Positions 26,212-34,880 are shown, counted from the stretch's first letter. The stretch: DNA of 64,000 bases from Lachnospiraceae bacterium (GCA_030524705.1 JAUNGD010000005.1:1-64000), one strand, 5' to 3'. A program made the numbers and translations. The notes: a model not told the origin generated them from the sequence alone.

Positions 26212-26277
26212 GACACCGGCTTCATCGGAAATCCGAACTGTGGAAAGACCAGGTTTTTCAATGTCCATGACAGATGA
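26212..26277 (+). pseudogene. Short feoB-like N-terminal remnant
   Basis: Directly after the MATE stop an open frame reads DTGFIGNPNCGKTRFFNVHD and stops. This closely resembles the G1 (P-loop) start of the ferrous iron transporter FeoB, where GNPN-x-GKT is followed by LFN. Only about 20 codons remain, without a start codon. I read it as a scar of a deleted feoB-type gene. Confidence 0.5.
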
Positions 26278-26325
26278 ATTGTGGGCAGATAGTGGAAAAA
26301 GAATTTTGCAGTAAATAATTCAGGG

Positions 26326-26363
26326 GAAGCCAGTGTTTTTAATGAGAGCATTGGCTTCTTTTC
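26326..26363 (+). terminator. Intrinsic terminator before the AraC gene
   Basis: GAAGCCAGTG pairs with CATTGGCTTC around a 13-base loop and is followed by a T-rich run. It ends transcription from the MATE gene. Confidence 0.8.
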
Positions 26364-26457
26364 TTTGTTTACACAGTTAGCAGGGATGTAATATACTTCT
26401 AAATTAGAGTGTAAAACCTGCTGATTGGAGCTGAATGGAGTGCGAAAAAAATATATA

Positions 26458-27486
26458 ATGGAGCATGCCAGGGGAATGCTGGCAGAACAAATAAAGAATA
26501 ATGGAATCGTAGAAAGGGATGCTATGAACAAAACTGTCACGAAAAATGCAAAAGGGTTGTCTGCGGTGATTCCAAAAGATAATGATGGATATTGCACGGT
26601 TTATAAAATGGATTGTGCCGATGGTTTGGGTCTGATGACAGTTTATCAGGTTTATCCGGGTATACAGCTTATTTATAACGATTTTGAGGCTGCAAGCTGT
26701 GACTGGAGGGGGAATCTGGACAAGAATATACTGGAGATCAATCATTGCCGTGAGGGGCGGGAGGGAAGTACGCTTTTAAGTGGCTCCTGCCTGTATCTCG
26801 GTGAAGGGGATCTATCCATACATACCATGGACAACTGTTCCCCGGAGATGAGTTTTCCATTAAAACATTATCGTGGAATTTCTGTGGTGATCAATCTGAA
26901 AAATGCAGCAGAAAATCCGCCGGAAATTTTGTCCGAAAGCGGTATTGATATTTTGGAATTTAAGGAAAAATTCTGTGCCGATGGAAGCTGCTTTGTTATG
27001 CGGGCAAAAGATGAGATTGAACATATCTTTTCTGAACTTTATTCTGTGCCGGACTGTCTGCAGAAGCCTTACTTTAAGCTAAAGGTCCAGGAACTTTTAT
27101 TATTTCTGTGTATGGTAGACGTATCGAAAGAAAAGCAGCGGGAGCAGTATACCTCCCCGCAGGTGGAAATCGTAAAGGAAATCCATAAAAAGCTGATTTC
27201 TAACTTGCAGGTTCGCCCTACGATCGAGGCGCTTTCCAAAGACTATTTGATTAACACAGCAACTTTAAAGGATACGTTTAAAGGAATTTACGGGAAACCG
27301 ATCGGTGCATATATGAAAGAATATCGAATGAAACAGGCCGCCGTTCTGCTCCGGCAGACACAGGCCAGTATTGCAGAGGTTGCAAATCAGGTTGGGTATG
27401 AGAACCAAAGCAAGTTTTCGGCAGCCTTTCGTGATATTCTGAAAATAGCACCTGCTGAGTACAGGAAACAGAACAGCAGTGATTGA
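26458..27486 (+). CDS. AraC-family regulator
   Basis: A regulator of about 342 residues. The C-terminal ~100 residues have the two AraC helix-turn-helices (TIEALSKDYLINTATLKDTF and SIAEVANQVGYENQSKFSAA, then FRDILKIAPAEYRK). The N-terminal part is a cupin-like sensor with LEINHCREGREGS. The start is uncertain: ATG at 26458 is used, an in-frame TTG at 26425 has no ribosome site, and ATG at 26524 has AAAGGG close upstream and would give 320 residues. No target is obvious, as genes on both sides are remnants. Confidence 0.85.
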   Translation: MEHARGMLAEQIKNNGIVERDAMNKTVTKNAKGLSAVIPKDNDGYCTVYKMDCADGLGLMTVYQVYPGIQLIYNDFEAASCDWRGNLDKNILEINHCREGREGSTLLSGSCLYLGEGDLSIHTMDNCSPEMSFPLKHYRGISVVINLKNAAENPPEILSESGIDILEFKEKFCADGSCFVMRAKDEIEHIFSELYSVPDCLQKPYFKLKVQELLLFLCMVDVSKEKQREQYTSPQVEIVKEIHKKLISNLQVRPTIEALSKDYLINTATLKDTFKGIYGKPIGAYMKEYRMKQAAVLLRQTQASIAEVANQVGYENQSKFSAAFRDILKIAPAEYRKQNSSD

Positions 27487-27492
27487 CTTTTT

Positions 27493-27614
27493 CTATACTC
27501 TTGTATTTGCCTCATAGAAGGCCTGATACGCATTTTGCAGTTTTTTCAGGTTCTTTGGATCTTTGCCTCCCACCGGCTTGCCATCCAGCCTGGAGGCGCG
27601 GATGCACAGATCGG
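27493..27614 (-). pseudogene. C-terminal fragment of an unidentified minus-strand gene
   Basis: On the minus strand a protein-like frame ends ASRLDGKPVGGKDPKNLKKL and, after a helix-like QNAYQAFYE, stops at 27493, seven bases after the convergent AraC stop. The frame meets a stop just above 27614, exactly where the plus-strand LysR fragment begins. The family is not recognised. It looks like the 3' end of a gene cut by a deletion. Confidence 0.45.
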
Positions 27615-27881
27615 GGCGGCTTTACCCCGCATATCATACACCGGGAAAAGGAAATCCAGACCCTTCTTTTAATGATCTCCGCCGGGATGGGGATCGCTGT
27701 TTTGCCGGAATATTGCGTCCGCTATTATGTCCGGGCAAAGAATCTGAAGATCCTGCGGCTTGTCACGGAAGAGGGAAGCCCGGAGAGTATGAATTTTGAA
27801 ATTAGCTGGAAAAGGGATAACACGAATCCTGCCGTTTTGCAGCTCCTGAACTGGATTAAATTTAGAAAAGCGACAGAGTAG
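27615..27881 (+). pseudogene. C-terminal fragment of a LysR-type regulator
   Basis: The frame reads GGFTPHIIHREKEIQTLLLM then ISAGMGIAVLPEYCVRYY, the well-known end of an LTTR effector domain (TLLxxVAAGxGIALLP in relatives). The DNA-binding domain and first lobe are missing. Sequence before 27615 in this frame is unlike LysR and belongs to the fragment on the other strand. A deletion product of a once larger regulator gene. Confidence 0.75.
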
Positions 27882-27911
27882 GGAGAAAAACAAATTTATA
27901 AATTGAGCGAA

Positions 27912-27928
27912 AATGTAAAATTTACATT
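27912..27928. promoter_or_regulatory. LacI-type operator A
   Basis: AATGTAAA-A-TTTACATT, a 17-base perfect dyad upstream of the enoate-reductase operon promoter. The same ATGTAA/TTACAT half-sites recur at 28060 and around 33.5-33.7 kb next to the LacI gene, so this is assigned to that regulator by inference. Its centre is 147 bases from operator B. Confidence 0.6.
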
Positions 27929-28007
27929 AATACAATGGAAAATACTACAAAAACGTGGCAATATTTTTGTCGAAAAGAGCTAAAAACAGAAAAATACACT
28001 TTTGATG

Positions 28008-28036
28008 TTGACAGAATGCGAAAAATATGCAATTAT
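28008..28036 (+). promoter_or_regulatory. Candidate promoter of the enoate reductase-etf operon
   Basis: A perfect TTGACA, 17-base spacer, then AATTAT (4 of 6). It lies between operator A (upstream) and operator B (about 25 bases after the expected start), a classic layout for repression. Confidence 0.6.
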
Positions 28037-28059
28037 TTACATAAAATACAAGAGAAATA

Positions 28060-28074
28060 ATGTAAAAATTACAT
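28060..28074. promoter_or_regulatory. LacI-type operator B
   Basis: ATGTAA-AAA-TTACAT, a perfect 6-base dyad just downstream of the predicted transcription start. A further half-site TTTACAT lies at 28036-28042. Confidence 0.6.
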
Positions 28075-28163
28075 AATTTAGAGGATTCGGAGAAAGAGAA
28101 TTTGTATGAAAATCGTAAAGAAAATATAAAAATGAGAATAAGGGACAGGAGGTAAATGATAAA

Positions 28164-30131
28164 ATGAATAGTTCACAACGAGAATTCAAGTATTTATTCT
28201 CACCTTTTAAAATCGGAAATGTGGAAATAAAAAACCGTATGGTTTTTCAATCCCACGTACCCTATTTTGCAACACAAGATGGATATCCTACTGAAGCTAC
28301 AAAGAGATATTATCTCGAGCGGGCAAAAGGCGGTGTTGGACTTATTGTAATAGAAAGTATGATGGTTCATCCAAGCGGTATCTATGCTCCGGGATGTATG
28401 TGCCTGTGGAAAGAGGGCATAGCAGAAGCTTTTAAGGACTTTCCGGAACGTGTTCATCAGTATGGAACAAAGGTTTTCGGACAGCTTTCCCATCCGGGCG
28501 CCAATGTGTTTGCAAAACCGCATCAGATGGCAAGTGCCCCCTCTCAGGTTCCGGATGATGAGGCCAGAGTAATTCCAAAAGAGCTGGATATCGAAACAAT
28601 TGAAGAGATTATTCAGGGATTTGCGCAGAGTGCACTGTTGCTGAAGCAGACAGGCTTTGATGGTGTAGAATTAAAATTTGCCCATGACGGGTTGCTGCGT
28701 GCTTTTGTATTGCCGAATCTGAATCGCCGGACTGACAAATACGGCGGAGACTACGAAGGGAGATTAACTTTTTTTAAAGAGCTGGTACAAGCAATACGGG
28801 AAAAGGTCGGTCCTGATTATCCGGTGGGAGTTCGCTTGTGTTTGGATCAGTTTTCAGAAAAAGGGGTTACTCAGGAATATGGCATTAAACTGGCGAAATC
28901 CTGTGAGCGGCTGGGGATTAATTATATTAATGGAGATTCCGGCGGTTGTGTAGATTGTTCTATGCAGATTTATCCAATGTACTTGCCGCTTGGCGTAGGC
29001 GTTTACCTTGCTTCGGCAGTGAAAAAGGCAGTTAATATTCCGGTATTTGCATGTGGGCGTGTGAATGATCCTGTATTGATGGAGATGATTTTAGAAGAAG
29101 GCCATGCGGATATGGTAGGAAGTGCCAGACAGTTTATCTGCGATCCAGAGACTGCTAATAAAGCAATGGCGGGAGAGTTGGATGATGTGCGTCACTGCAT
29201 AGCATGCAACGATGGATGTCTGTTCCAGTGCATGCAGGGAAAACCAATCCGCTGCGTTCAAAATCCTGCAACAGGACGGGAACAGGAATTGGGAATCGGA
29301 ACACTGCAGCCCGCGGAGGAACCAAAGAATATTATGGTCATTGGCGGTGGTATCGCTGGTATGAAATTTGCTGAAATTGCAGCAAAGAGAAAGCATAAAG
29401 TAACAGTTTATGAAAAAGAAGAGATTTTGGGCGGCCAGCTTAATATTGCTGAAAAGATGCCATATAGAGCAGAAATAACAGAAGTTTCCAGATATATCCG
29501 TTTGCAGTTAGATAAGTATGGAGTTGAATGTCATACGAATGTAAACGTAGATCTGGGCTTGGTGGAAAAAGAAAATCCGGATGTGGTGGTAGTTGCAACG
29601 GGTTCTAAGGCATATGTTCCAGAGATAAAAGGGGACAAGAATACCAGGGTTAAGATTATGGATGTGCGTTATGCTCTGACCCATCCGGGAGAAATTGGTG
29701 ATAATGTAGTAGTATTTGATAAACATGGACATATTCAGGGCGCCGGAATTGTTGAGTTGCCATTATCTATGGGAGCAAAGGTACATTACTTCACTCCATA
29801 TGAGAAAATAGGTGCTGATGTCGATCCGGCTACTACCGAGTTGATCCGTAAGAGACTTTTTGATTATGAAGATTTTGAATATCAGATTCATTACACGATA
29901 GAAGAAGTAAAAGAAAATGCAGTGATTATGAAACATTGTTACAGCCAGAAGCAAGTGGTTGTTGAGAATGTGGATACTCTGATCTATGCTCATTATTCTG
30001 TTTCTGATACGGCGCTCTATAAAGAACTGAAAAAGTCCCGTAAGCAAGTATATTCGGTGGGTGATTGTAATGCACCAAGACTGATTGAACAAACAATTTA
30101 CGATAGTGAGATATTGGCAAGAGAATTATAA
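28164..30131 (+). CDS. Fe-S/FMN/FAD enoate-reductase-type oxidoreductase
   Basis: 655 residues in the 2,4-dienoyl-CoA reductase / 2-enoate reductase / trimethylamine dehydrogenase family. An old-yellow-enzyme FMN barrel fills residues 1-335 (LFSPFKIGNVEIKNRM; DKYGGDYEGR). The 4Fe-4S cysteines begin at C345 (CIACNDGC, then a later C). A pyridine nucleotide/FAD domain follows (IMVIGGGIAGMKFAEIAA). Relatives reduce C=C bonds or demethylate amines; daidzein reductase is of this type. EtfB and EtfA genes follow directly, so electrons probably pass to or from an ETF. AGGAGG lies 10 bases before ATG. The substrate is unknown; neighbouring sugar genes suggest a glycoside aglycone. Confidence 0.87.
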   Translation: MNSSQREFKYLFSPFKIGNVEIKNRMVFQSHVPYFATQDGYPTEATKRYYLERAKGGVGLIVIESMMVHPSGIYAPGCMCLWKEGIAEAFKDFPERVHQYGTKVFGQLSHPGANVFAKPHQMASAPSQVPDDEARVIPKELDIETIEEIIQGFAQSALLLKQTGFDGVELKFAHDGLLRAFVLPNLNRRTDKYGGDYEGRLTFFKELVQAIREKVGPDYPVGVRLCLDQFSEKGVTQEYGIKLAKSCERLGINYINGDSGGCVDCSMQIYPMYLPLGVGVYLASAVKKAVNIPVFACGRVNDPVLMEMILEEGHADMVGSARQFICDPETANKAMAGELDDVRHCIACNDGCLFQCMQGKPIRCVQNPATGREQELGIGTLQPAEEPKNIMVIGGGIAGMKFAEIAAKRKHKVTVYEKEEILGGQLNIAEKMPYRAEITEVSRYIRLQLDKYGVECHTNVNVDLGLVEKENPDVVVVATGSKAYVPEIKGDKNTRVKIMDVRYALTHPGEIGDNVVVFDKHGHIQGAGIVELPLSMGAKVHYFTPYEKIGADVDPATTELIRKRLFDYEDFEYQIHYTIEEVKENAVIMKHCYSQKQVVVENVDTLIYAHYSVSDTALYKELKKSRKQVYSVGDCNAPRLIEQTIYDSEILAREL

Positions 30132-30159
30132 AATTTCCCGGCAAGCGAGGTGACGACGT

Positions 30160-31008
30160 ATGAATGTGGTTGTGTGTATTAAACAGGTTCCAAATACAAA
30201 AGAAGTAAGGATTGATCCTGAGACAAAGAATATTGTAAGAGAAGGCGTTCCTAGTATTCTGAATCCTTATGATGCAAATGCGATTGAGGCTGCATTACGG
30301 ATTAAGGAAGAAAATGGCGGAAGTGTTATTGCCATTTCCATGGGTCCGCAGCAGGCGGCAGAGGTATTGCAGGAAGCATTGAATATGGGAGTTGACAGAG
30401 CAATTTTATTATCTGATCGGCTTTTTGCTGGTTCTGATACGTTGGCTACAGGATATGCACTGTCCGGGGCTATTAAAGGCCTGAAACCGGATTTAATATT
30501 ATGCGGTTCAGAAGCCATTGATGGATGTACGGGACAGGTCGGCCCTATCATAGCGGAAAATTTGGGTATACCTCAGTTTACATATGTTCATGAAATTTCT
30601 GTGCAAGGAAACTCTGCGAAAGTCAGTCGTGAAGTAAAGGAAGGCTATGAACTCCTTTCATGTAAATTGCCTGTTCTGGCATGTGTGCTTAAAGGAATTA
30701 ATATACCGAGAAAACCGGGAATCAGTGAGAAATATCCGGAAGTATTATCTGCAAAAGATTGTAATATGGATGCGCAAAGACTGGGAATTAAAGGTTCGCC
30801 TACGAGAGTAGCGCATATTTCATCTTCTGGTAAAAGTATCTCCAGTTTTGTTTCTGTAGATGGCTCGCTTTCACCCGGGGAAAGAATTAAGCTTCTGATG
30901 AATGGCGGTATTGTTCCTAAAAAGATTAATTTCACAAAGGGTACAGCCAGGGATTTGGCAGAGGTTATTTTGAGTGATAGTACTGTAAAAGGTCACCTGC
31001 ATAGTTAA
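30160..31008 (+). CDS. etfB: Electron transfer flavoprotein beta subunit
   Basis: A 282-residue EtfB, with the family opening MNVVVCIKQVPNTKEVRIDP, the nucleotide segment SDRLFAGSDTLATGYALSGA and the recognition-loop region KGINIPRKPG. It binds AMP or FAD and pairs with EtfA encoded 14 bases downstream. It lies 28 bases after the enoate-reductase gene, which makes that flavoenzyme its likely partner. It is a little longer than the common 250-265 residues, with the extension at the C-terminus. Confidence 0.95.
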   Translation: MNVVVCIKQVPNTKEVRIDPETKNIVREGVPSILNPYDANAIEAALRIKEENGGSVIAISMGPQQAAEVLQEALNMGVDRAILLSDRLFAGSDTLATGYALSGAIKGLKPDLILCGSEAIDGCTGQVGPIIAENLGIPQFTYVHEISVQGNSAKVSREVKEGYELLSCKLPVLACVLKGINIPRKPGISEKYPEVLSAKDCNMDAQRLGIKGSPTRVAHISSSGKSISSFVSVDGSLSPGERIKLLMNGGIVPKKINFTKGTARDLAEVILSDSTVKGHLHS

Positions 31009-31022
31009 AGGAGGTAGGAAAT

Positions 31023-32234
31023 TTGCTGCAGATAGATAAAGAAAAATGCATTGGGTGTGGGCTGTGCGCAAAGTCCTGCTTTTCAAATGCAATAAAAATA
31101 GAAGAAAAAAAGGCAATACCTGTAGAGGGATGTATATATTGCGGAAGTTGCGTAGGTGTGTGTCCGGTAAAAGCGATAAAATTGGAAACGAGTGATAATG
31201 GTCCGGTGGAAGATTTATCTTCTTATAAAGGAGTATGGGTCATTATTGAGAATGATCCGGTCACAAAAATGCCGAAAAAAGTATCTTATGAACTTCTCAG
31301 CGAAGGCAGAAAACTGGCCGATAAACTTGGAGAAGATGTATATGCAGTTGATTTGTGCGTGGGCGCAGACGGACAAACCATGGAGGAACTGCAAAGTGTT
31401 GGATGTGACCATTTGATTTTGGTGGAAGATGCTGTGCTGGAACAGTATAATACAGAATTATTTTCTGGGATTGTAACTGGATTGATCAGACAAAGAAAAC
31501 CGTCTATTGTACTCTTTGCAGGAACGCAAAACGGGCGCGATCTGGCGCCCAGAGTATCAGCAAAACTTCAGGTAGGCCTTACGGCAGACTGTACAGGTCT
31601 GGAAATTAATGAGGCTGGTGAATTAGTGCAGGTAAGACCGACATATGGCGGAAATGTGATCGCTTCCATTGTTACACCAAACCATCGACCGCAGATGGCG
31701 TCTGTCAGAGGTAATGTGTTTTCGGTAGTGCATGCCGCTGAAAAAAAGGAACTGGACGTTATAAAATCGGAAATTCTGATTGACAAAAGTTCTTTAAAGG
31801 TAAAGAGGGTCGGTTTCAAGCCGAAGAAAGTGATTTATAAAGACGTGGAAGAGGCGGATATTGTCATTGTCGGAGGATATGGAGCAGGTAAAAAGGGATT
31901 TGAACTGATTCATGAATTGGCAATTAAATTAAGTGCTGCCGTGGGCGCTACAAGAAAAGCAGTAGATGAAGGCTGGGCGCCGTTTGAGATTCAAGTGGGG
32001 CAGACTGGCAAGGTAGTAGCGCCGGATCTGTATATCTGTTTTGGAGTATCAGGTGCGCTGCAGCATACGATTGGTATTCGTGGAGCGAAGAAGATTATAG
32101 CGGTTAACGATGATCCCACTGCACAGATTTTTGGCATGGCAGATGTCGCTATTTTGGGAGATAGTACAGAAATTCTGCAGACCCTCATTAAGCTGGCGGA
32201 TGAAAAGGGCAGAGAAGTTTTTTCTGTAAGTTGA
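31023..32234 (+). CDS. etfA: Electron transfer flavoprotein alpha subunit with ferredoxin domain
   Basis: 403 residues. The N-terminal 60 form a 2[4Fe-4S] ferredoxin domain (CIGCGLCAKSC, C9-C19; CIYCGSCVGVC). The EtfA domain follows and ends with the FAD-binding site (VGQTGKVVAPDLYICFGVSG, then AVNDDPTAQIFGMADVAILG). Ferredoxin-fused EtfA occurs in anaerobes such as Acetobacterium CarE, where the ETF takes part in electron bifurcation. The start is TTG at 31023 with AGGAGG upstream; it reads LQIDKEKCIGCG. The operon ends at the terminator 22 bases later. Confidence 0.94.
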   Translation: MLQIDKEKCIGCGLCAKSCFSNAIKIEEKKAIPVEGCIYCGSCVGVCPVKAIKLETSDNGPVEDLSSYKGVWVIIENDPVTKMPKKVSYELLSEGRKLADKLGEDVYAVDLCVGADGQTMEELQSVGCDHLILVEDAVLEQYNTELFSGIVTGLIRQRKPSIVLFAGTQNGRDLAPRVSAKLQVGLTADCTGLEINEAGELVQVRPTYGGNVIASIVTPNHRPQMASVRGNVFSVVHAAEKKELDVIKSEILIDKSSLKVKRVGFKPKKVIYKDVEEADIVIVGGYGAGKKGFELIHELAIKLSAAVGATRKAVDEGWAPFEIQVGQTGKVVAPDLYICFGVSGALQHTIGIRGAKKIIAVNDDPTAQIFGMADVAILGDSTEILQTLIKLADEKGREVFSVS

Positions 32235-32255
32235 TTTTTTATAGACTCCCTGTTG

Positions 32256-32296
32256 AAAAGGAGCCCGGGTTCTTAGCAGAATCTGAGCTCCTTTTT
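32256..32296 (+). terminator. Intrinsic terminator after etfA
   Basis: AAAAGGAGC and GCTCCTTTT enclose a 23-base loop that contains a second small stem (TTCT/AGAA), followed by T. It can also act for the convergent LacI gene. Confidence 0.85.
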
Positions 32297-32348
32297 CGTG
32301 AAAAAATCAATGAATGGTGACGCTATGCTGCAAGCGTGACGCGCAAGT

Positions 32349-33392
32349 CTAGATAGTGGAAGATGTGGACTCTCGTATAATAAGTTCCGTGTTCAATTTC
32401 ATGTGTTTTACTTCGGATAGCGGGTTGGATATTTTTTCAAACATTAATTCACCCGCTAGGAATCCAAGCTGAAACTGTGGCTGACTGATAGTGGTTATGG
32501 AAGGCGTAGTAAGCTGGGAGACAATGGTATTATCAAAGCCAATAACCAAAATATCCTCTGGTACCCGCAGGGCATAGTATTGGGCGGCACGAATGGCCGC
32601 CGCTGCCAGAACATCAGATACGGCAAAAAAACAATCAGGTGCATCAGGCATAGACAGCACTTTTACAATAGAAGAAAATGCCATATCATAGTTCAAATCT
32701 GGTAATTGAATAATCCAATGGGCGGGAATGTCAATGTTGTATGTCTGCATAATGGAACGAAAGGCTTTTAAGCGGGCCTGAGAATACTTGTAGCTTAATG
32801 GGCCGTTGATAAAGCCGATTCTGTTTTTTCCCATAGAAAGAAAATAGTCCATCGCGCATTGAGTAGCAGCATAATCATTAATTCCTACAGAAGACGCATA
32901 AGGATTCTCTGTGCATTCACAACATTGAACTACCGGGATAAATTCTGTAATTTTTTGCAATAATGAAACGGATGAGAGATACAGTGTAATAAGTCCTGAA
33001 ATCCCCAGAGCGGATACCAATTCGAGAAAACTGTCAACCGTGGCCGGAGTAATTTCCTCTGAGTATAACAGAAATTCAAAATTGTTATTTTTGGCGGATG
33101 ATTCAATTCCTTTTATGATTTCAGAATAAAAGGGATTGGACATCATGGTGACATGTACCAGTATCAGCTTTCGGGAATTCTTTTTTTGATTTTCAGCAGG
33201 TGGCGGTGCCTCCAACGGTGCTTTAAAGGGTTTAAAAACATAGCCTAATTCTTTGGCAGTTTCCATGATAAGTTGATAAGTTTCTGGTTTGACGATTCCT
33301 GTTCCGTTAAAAGCGCGTGATACAGTTGCAGTGGAGATGTTAGCCTTTTGCGCAATATCTTGTACGGTAACTTTGGATTTTCTCCTTCCCAT
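32349..33392 (-). CDS. LacI-family transcriptional regulator
   Basis: 347 residues. The N-terminal HTH is typical (KVTVQDIAQKANISTATVSR, then AFNGTG), followed by a hinge with an unusual APLEAPPPAENQKKN linker and a periplasmic-binding-type effector domain that senses a sugar or glycoside. The start at 33392 (MGRRKSK) has GGAG at good spacing; the longer open frame to 33518 is rejected. The gene lies between the two operons it probably controls, each with ATGTAA/TTACAT palindromes at its promoter. Confidence 0.92.
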   Translation of the reverse strand: MGRRKSKVTVQDIAQKANISTATVSRAFNGTGIVKPETYQLIMETAKELGYVFKPFKAPLEAPPPAENQKKNSRKLILVHVTMMSNPFYSEIIKGIESSAKNNNFEFLLYSEEITPATVDSFLELVSALGISGLITLYLSSVSLLQKITEFIPVVQCCECTENPYASSVGINDYAATQCAMDYFLSMGKNRIGFINGPLSYKYSQARLKAFRSIMQTYNIDIPAHWIIQLPDLNYDMAFSSIVKVLSMPDAPDCFFAVSDVLAAAAIRAAQYYALRVPEDILVIGFDNTIVSQLTTPSITTISQPQFQLGFLAGELMFEKISNPLSEVKHMKLNTELIIRESTSSTI

Positions 33393-33522
33393 TGTTTTCT
33401 CCTTTATATGTAGATTTATATTTGATTTCCGTTTTAACAAAACCAGTAAAAATAGAGTAATCGCCGTAGATGTATTTGATTTTGGAATATTATAACATAA
33501 AACATTGTAAATGCACACAAAA

Positions 33523-33548
33523 ATTTACATAATAAAATTACATGTAAT
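33523..33548. promoter_or_regulatory. LacI half-site cluster at its own promoter region
   Basis: ATTTACAT (33523-33530) and ATTACATGTAAT (33537-33548) give three copies of the TTACAT half-site about 130-155 bases before the LacI start on the minus strand. This suggests autoregulation. Confidence 0.45.
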
Positions 33549-33634
33549 AAAACGAAAAATATATGAAAAGAGTACAAAAAACAGGGATTAAATACAGATA
33601 AAGTGACGAAAACATGAAAAAATGGAAAAAATAT

Positions 33635-33663
33635 TTGACATTTATGGTGAAAAATGTAATAAT
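33635..33663 (+). promoter_or_regulatory. Candidate promoter of the Gfo/Idh-ABC operon
   Basis: A perfect TTGACA, 17-base spacer and AATAAT (TAATAA in the next register), about 70 bases before the first oxidoreductase. An ATGTAA half-site overlaps the -10. Confidence 0.6.
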
Positions 33664-33676
33664 AATGGCATGAAAC

Positions 33677-33695
33677 AAATGTAATTATTACATTT
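33677..33695. promoter_or_regulatory. LacI-type operator C
   Basis: AAATGTAAT-T-ATTACATTT, a 19-base perfect dyad centred about 15-20 bases after the predicted transcription start, with another TTACAT at 33697-33702. It is the best-conserved member of the operator set. Confidence 0.65.
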
Positions 33696-33731
33696 TTTAC
33701 ATTTACGGATAATGAAAGAAAAGAGGAAATA

Positions 33732-34880
33732 ATGAAAAAGTTAAAAGTTGGTATTGTTGGATCAGGCATGATGGCATGCAATCATATGGACGCACTAGGC
33801 AGAATCCCGGGTGCAGAAGTAGTAGCTATTGCAGATCCATATGCGAAGAGTTTGAAGGAAGTTGCAGAAAACTATGGTGTTCCTTATACATTTTCTGATT
33901 TCAAGGAGATGTGCGAGAATGTGAAACCAGATGTAATCCATGATTGTACGCCAAATAATGAGCATTTTTCTATTAATGAATATGCCATTATGAATGGAAT
34001 TGGTATTTATTCCGAAAAGCCTTTGACGGTGACACTGGAAGAAGCTGATAAGCTGTGTGATCTGCTGAAAAAAAATCCGGTACCAAATGGAGTCAATTTT
34101 AATTATCGCAGTAATGCTATTGTTCGGGAGATGCGTGCAAGAATCCGTACTGGACAGGCTGGTTCACCATTATTGGTCCATGGTGGTTATCTGCAGGATT
34201 GGCTGATGTATGAAAATGATTATAACTGGCGGTTGGATTCGCGCAGAGGAGGTGTGTCAAGAGCAGTAGCTGATATTGGTTCTCATTGGTTTGACACCGT
34301 ACAGTTGGTTCTTGACAAAAAGATAACATCTGTGTATGCAAGGCTTTTGACGGTTTATTCAGAAAGATTAAAACCACTTCAGGAAGTACAGACTTTTTCA
34401 AAAGCACAGGAAGAAGCAACATATGAAAGGGTTCCGGTAGATACGGAGGATGCAGGGATGATCATGGTACAATTTGAAGATGGAACACTTGGGAATGCCG
34501 TAATATCGCAGGTAAGCGGCGGATATAAGAACGGATTGTCACTGACCGTAGATTGCGCAAAATGTTCTCTTCGCTGGAATCAGGAAGAGGCTGATCATCT
34601 GATTATCGGAAATCGTGAAAATGGAGTTGCAAAGGTTTATGCAGCGTCAGGAGGCATGACTCAGGATGCAAATGCTTATGCTACACTGCCGGGAGGACAT
34701 CCGGCAGGTTGGGCAGATGCATTACGAAATAATATCCGGTTATTCTACAATGCGATACAAAATGATACATATCAGCAACCGGATCAGGAGTATGCTACTT
34801 TTGAGGATGCCGCATACATTATGAAAATCGTTGAAGCATGCTTAAAAAGTAATCAATTAAACAGATGGGTTTCTGTTTAA
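33732..34880 (+). CDS. Gfo/Idh/MocA-family oxidoreductase
   Basis: A 382-residue NAD(P)-dependent sugar oxidoreductase. The Rossmann motif is VGIVGSGMMACNHMDALG, the conserved EKP motif reads YSEKPLTV, and the catalytic region is AVADIGSHWFD. Family members oxidise or reduce hydroxyls of sugars and cyclitols, often making 3-keto sugars before glycosidic bond cleavage. It is the first gene of an operon that also holds an ABC importer, a second Gfo/Idh protein and two TIM-barrel isomerase-like genes. Substrate not determinable from sequence. Confidence 0.9.
   Translation: MKKLKVGIVGSGMMACNHMDALGRIPGAEVVAIADPYAKSLKEVAENYGVPYTFSDFKEMCENVKPDVIHDCTPNNEHFSINEYAIMNGIGIYSEKPLTVTLEEADKLCDLLKKNPVPNGVNFNYRSNAIVREMRARIRTGQAGSPLLVHGGYLQDWLMYENDYNWRLDSRRGGVSRAVADIGSHWFDTVQLVLDKKITSVYARLLTVYSERLKPLQEVQTFSKAQEEATYERVPVDTEDAGMIMVQFEDGTLGNAVISQVSGGYKNGLSLTVDCAKCSLRWNQEEADHLIIGNRENGVAKVYAASGGMTQDANAYATLPGGHPAGWADALRNNIRLFYNAIQNDTYQQPDQEYATFEDAAYIMKIVEACLKSNQLNRWVSV

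Noticed and set aside
33393-33518. N-terminal extension of the LacI regulator
   Set aside because: The extra 42 residues are not family-like, and ATG at 33392 has a good GGAG site right before the HTH.
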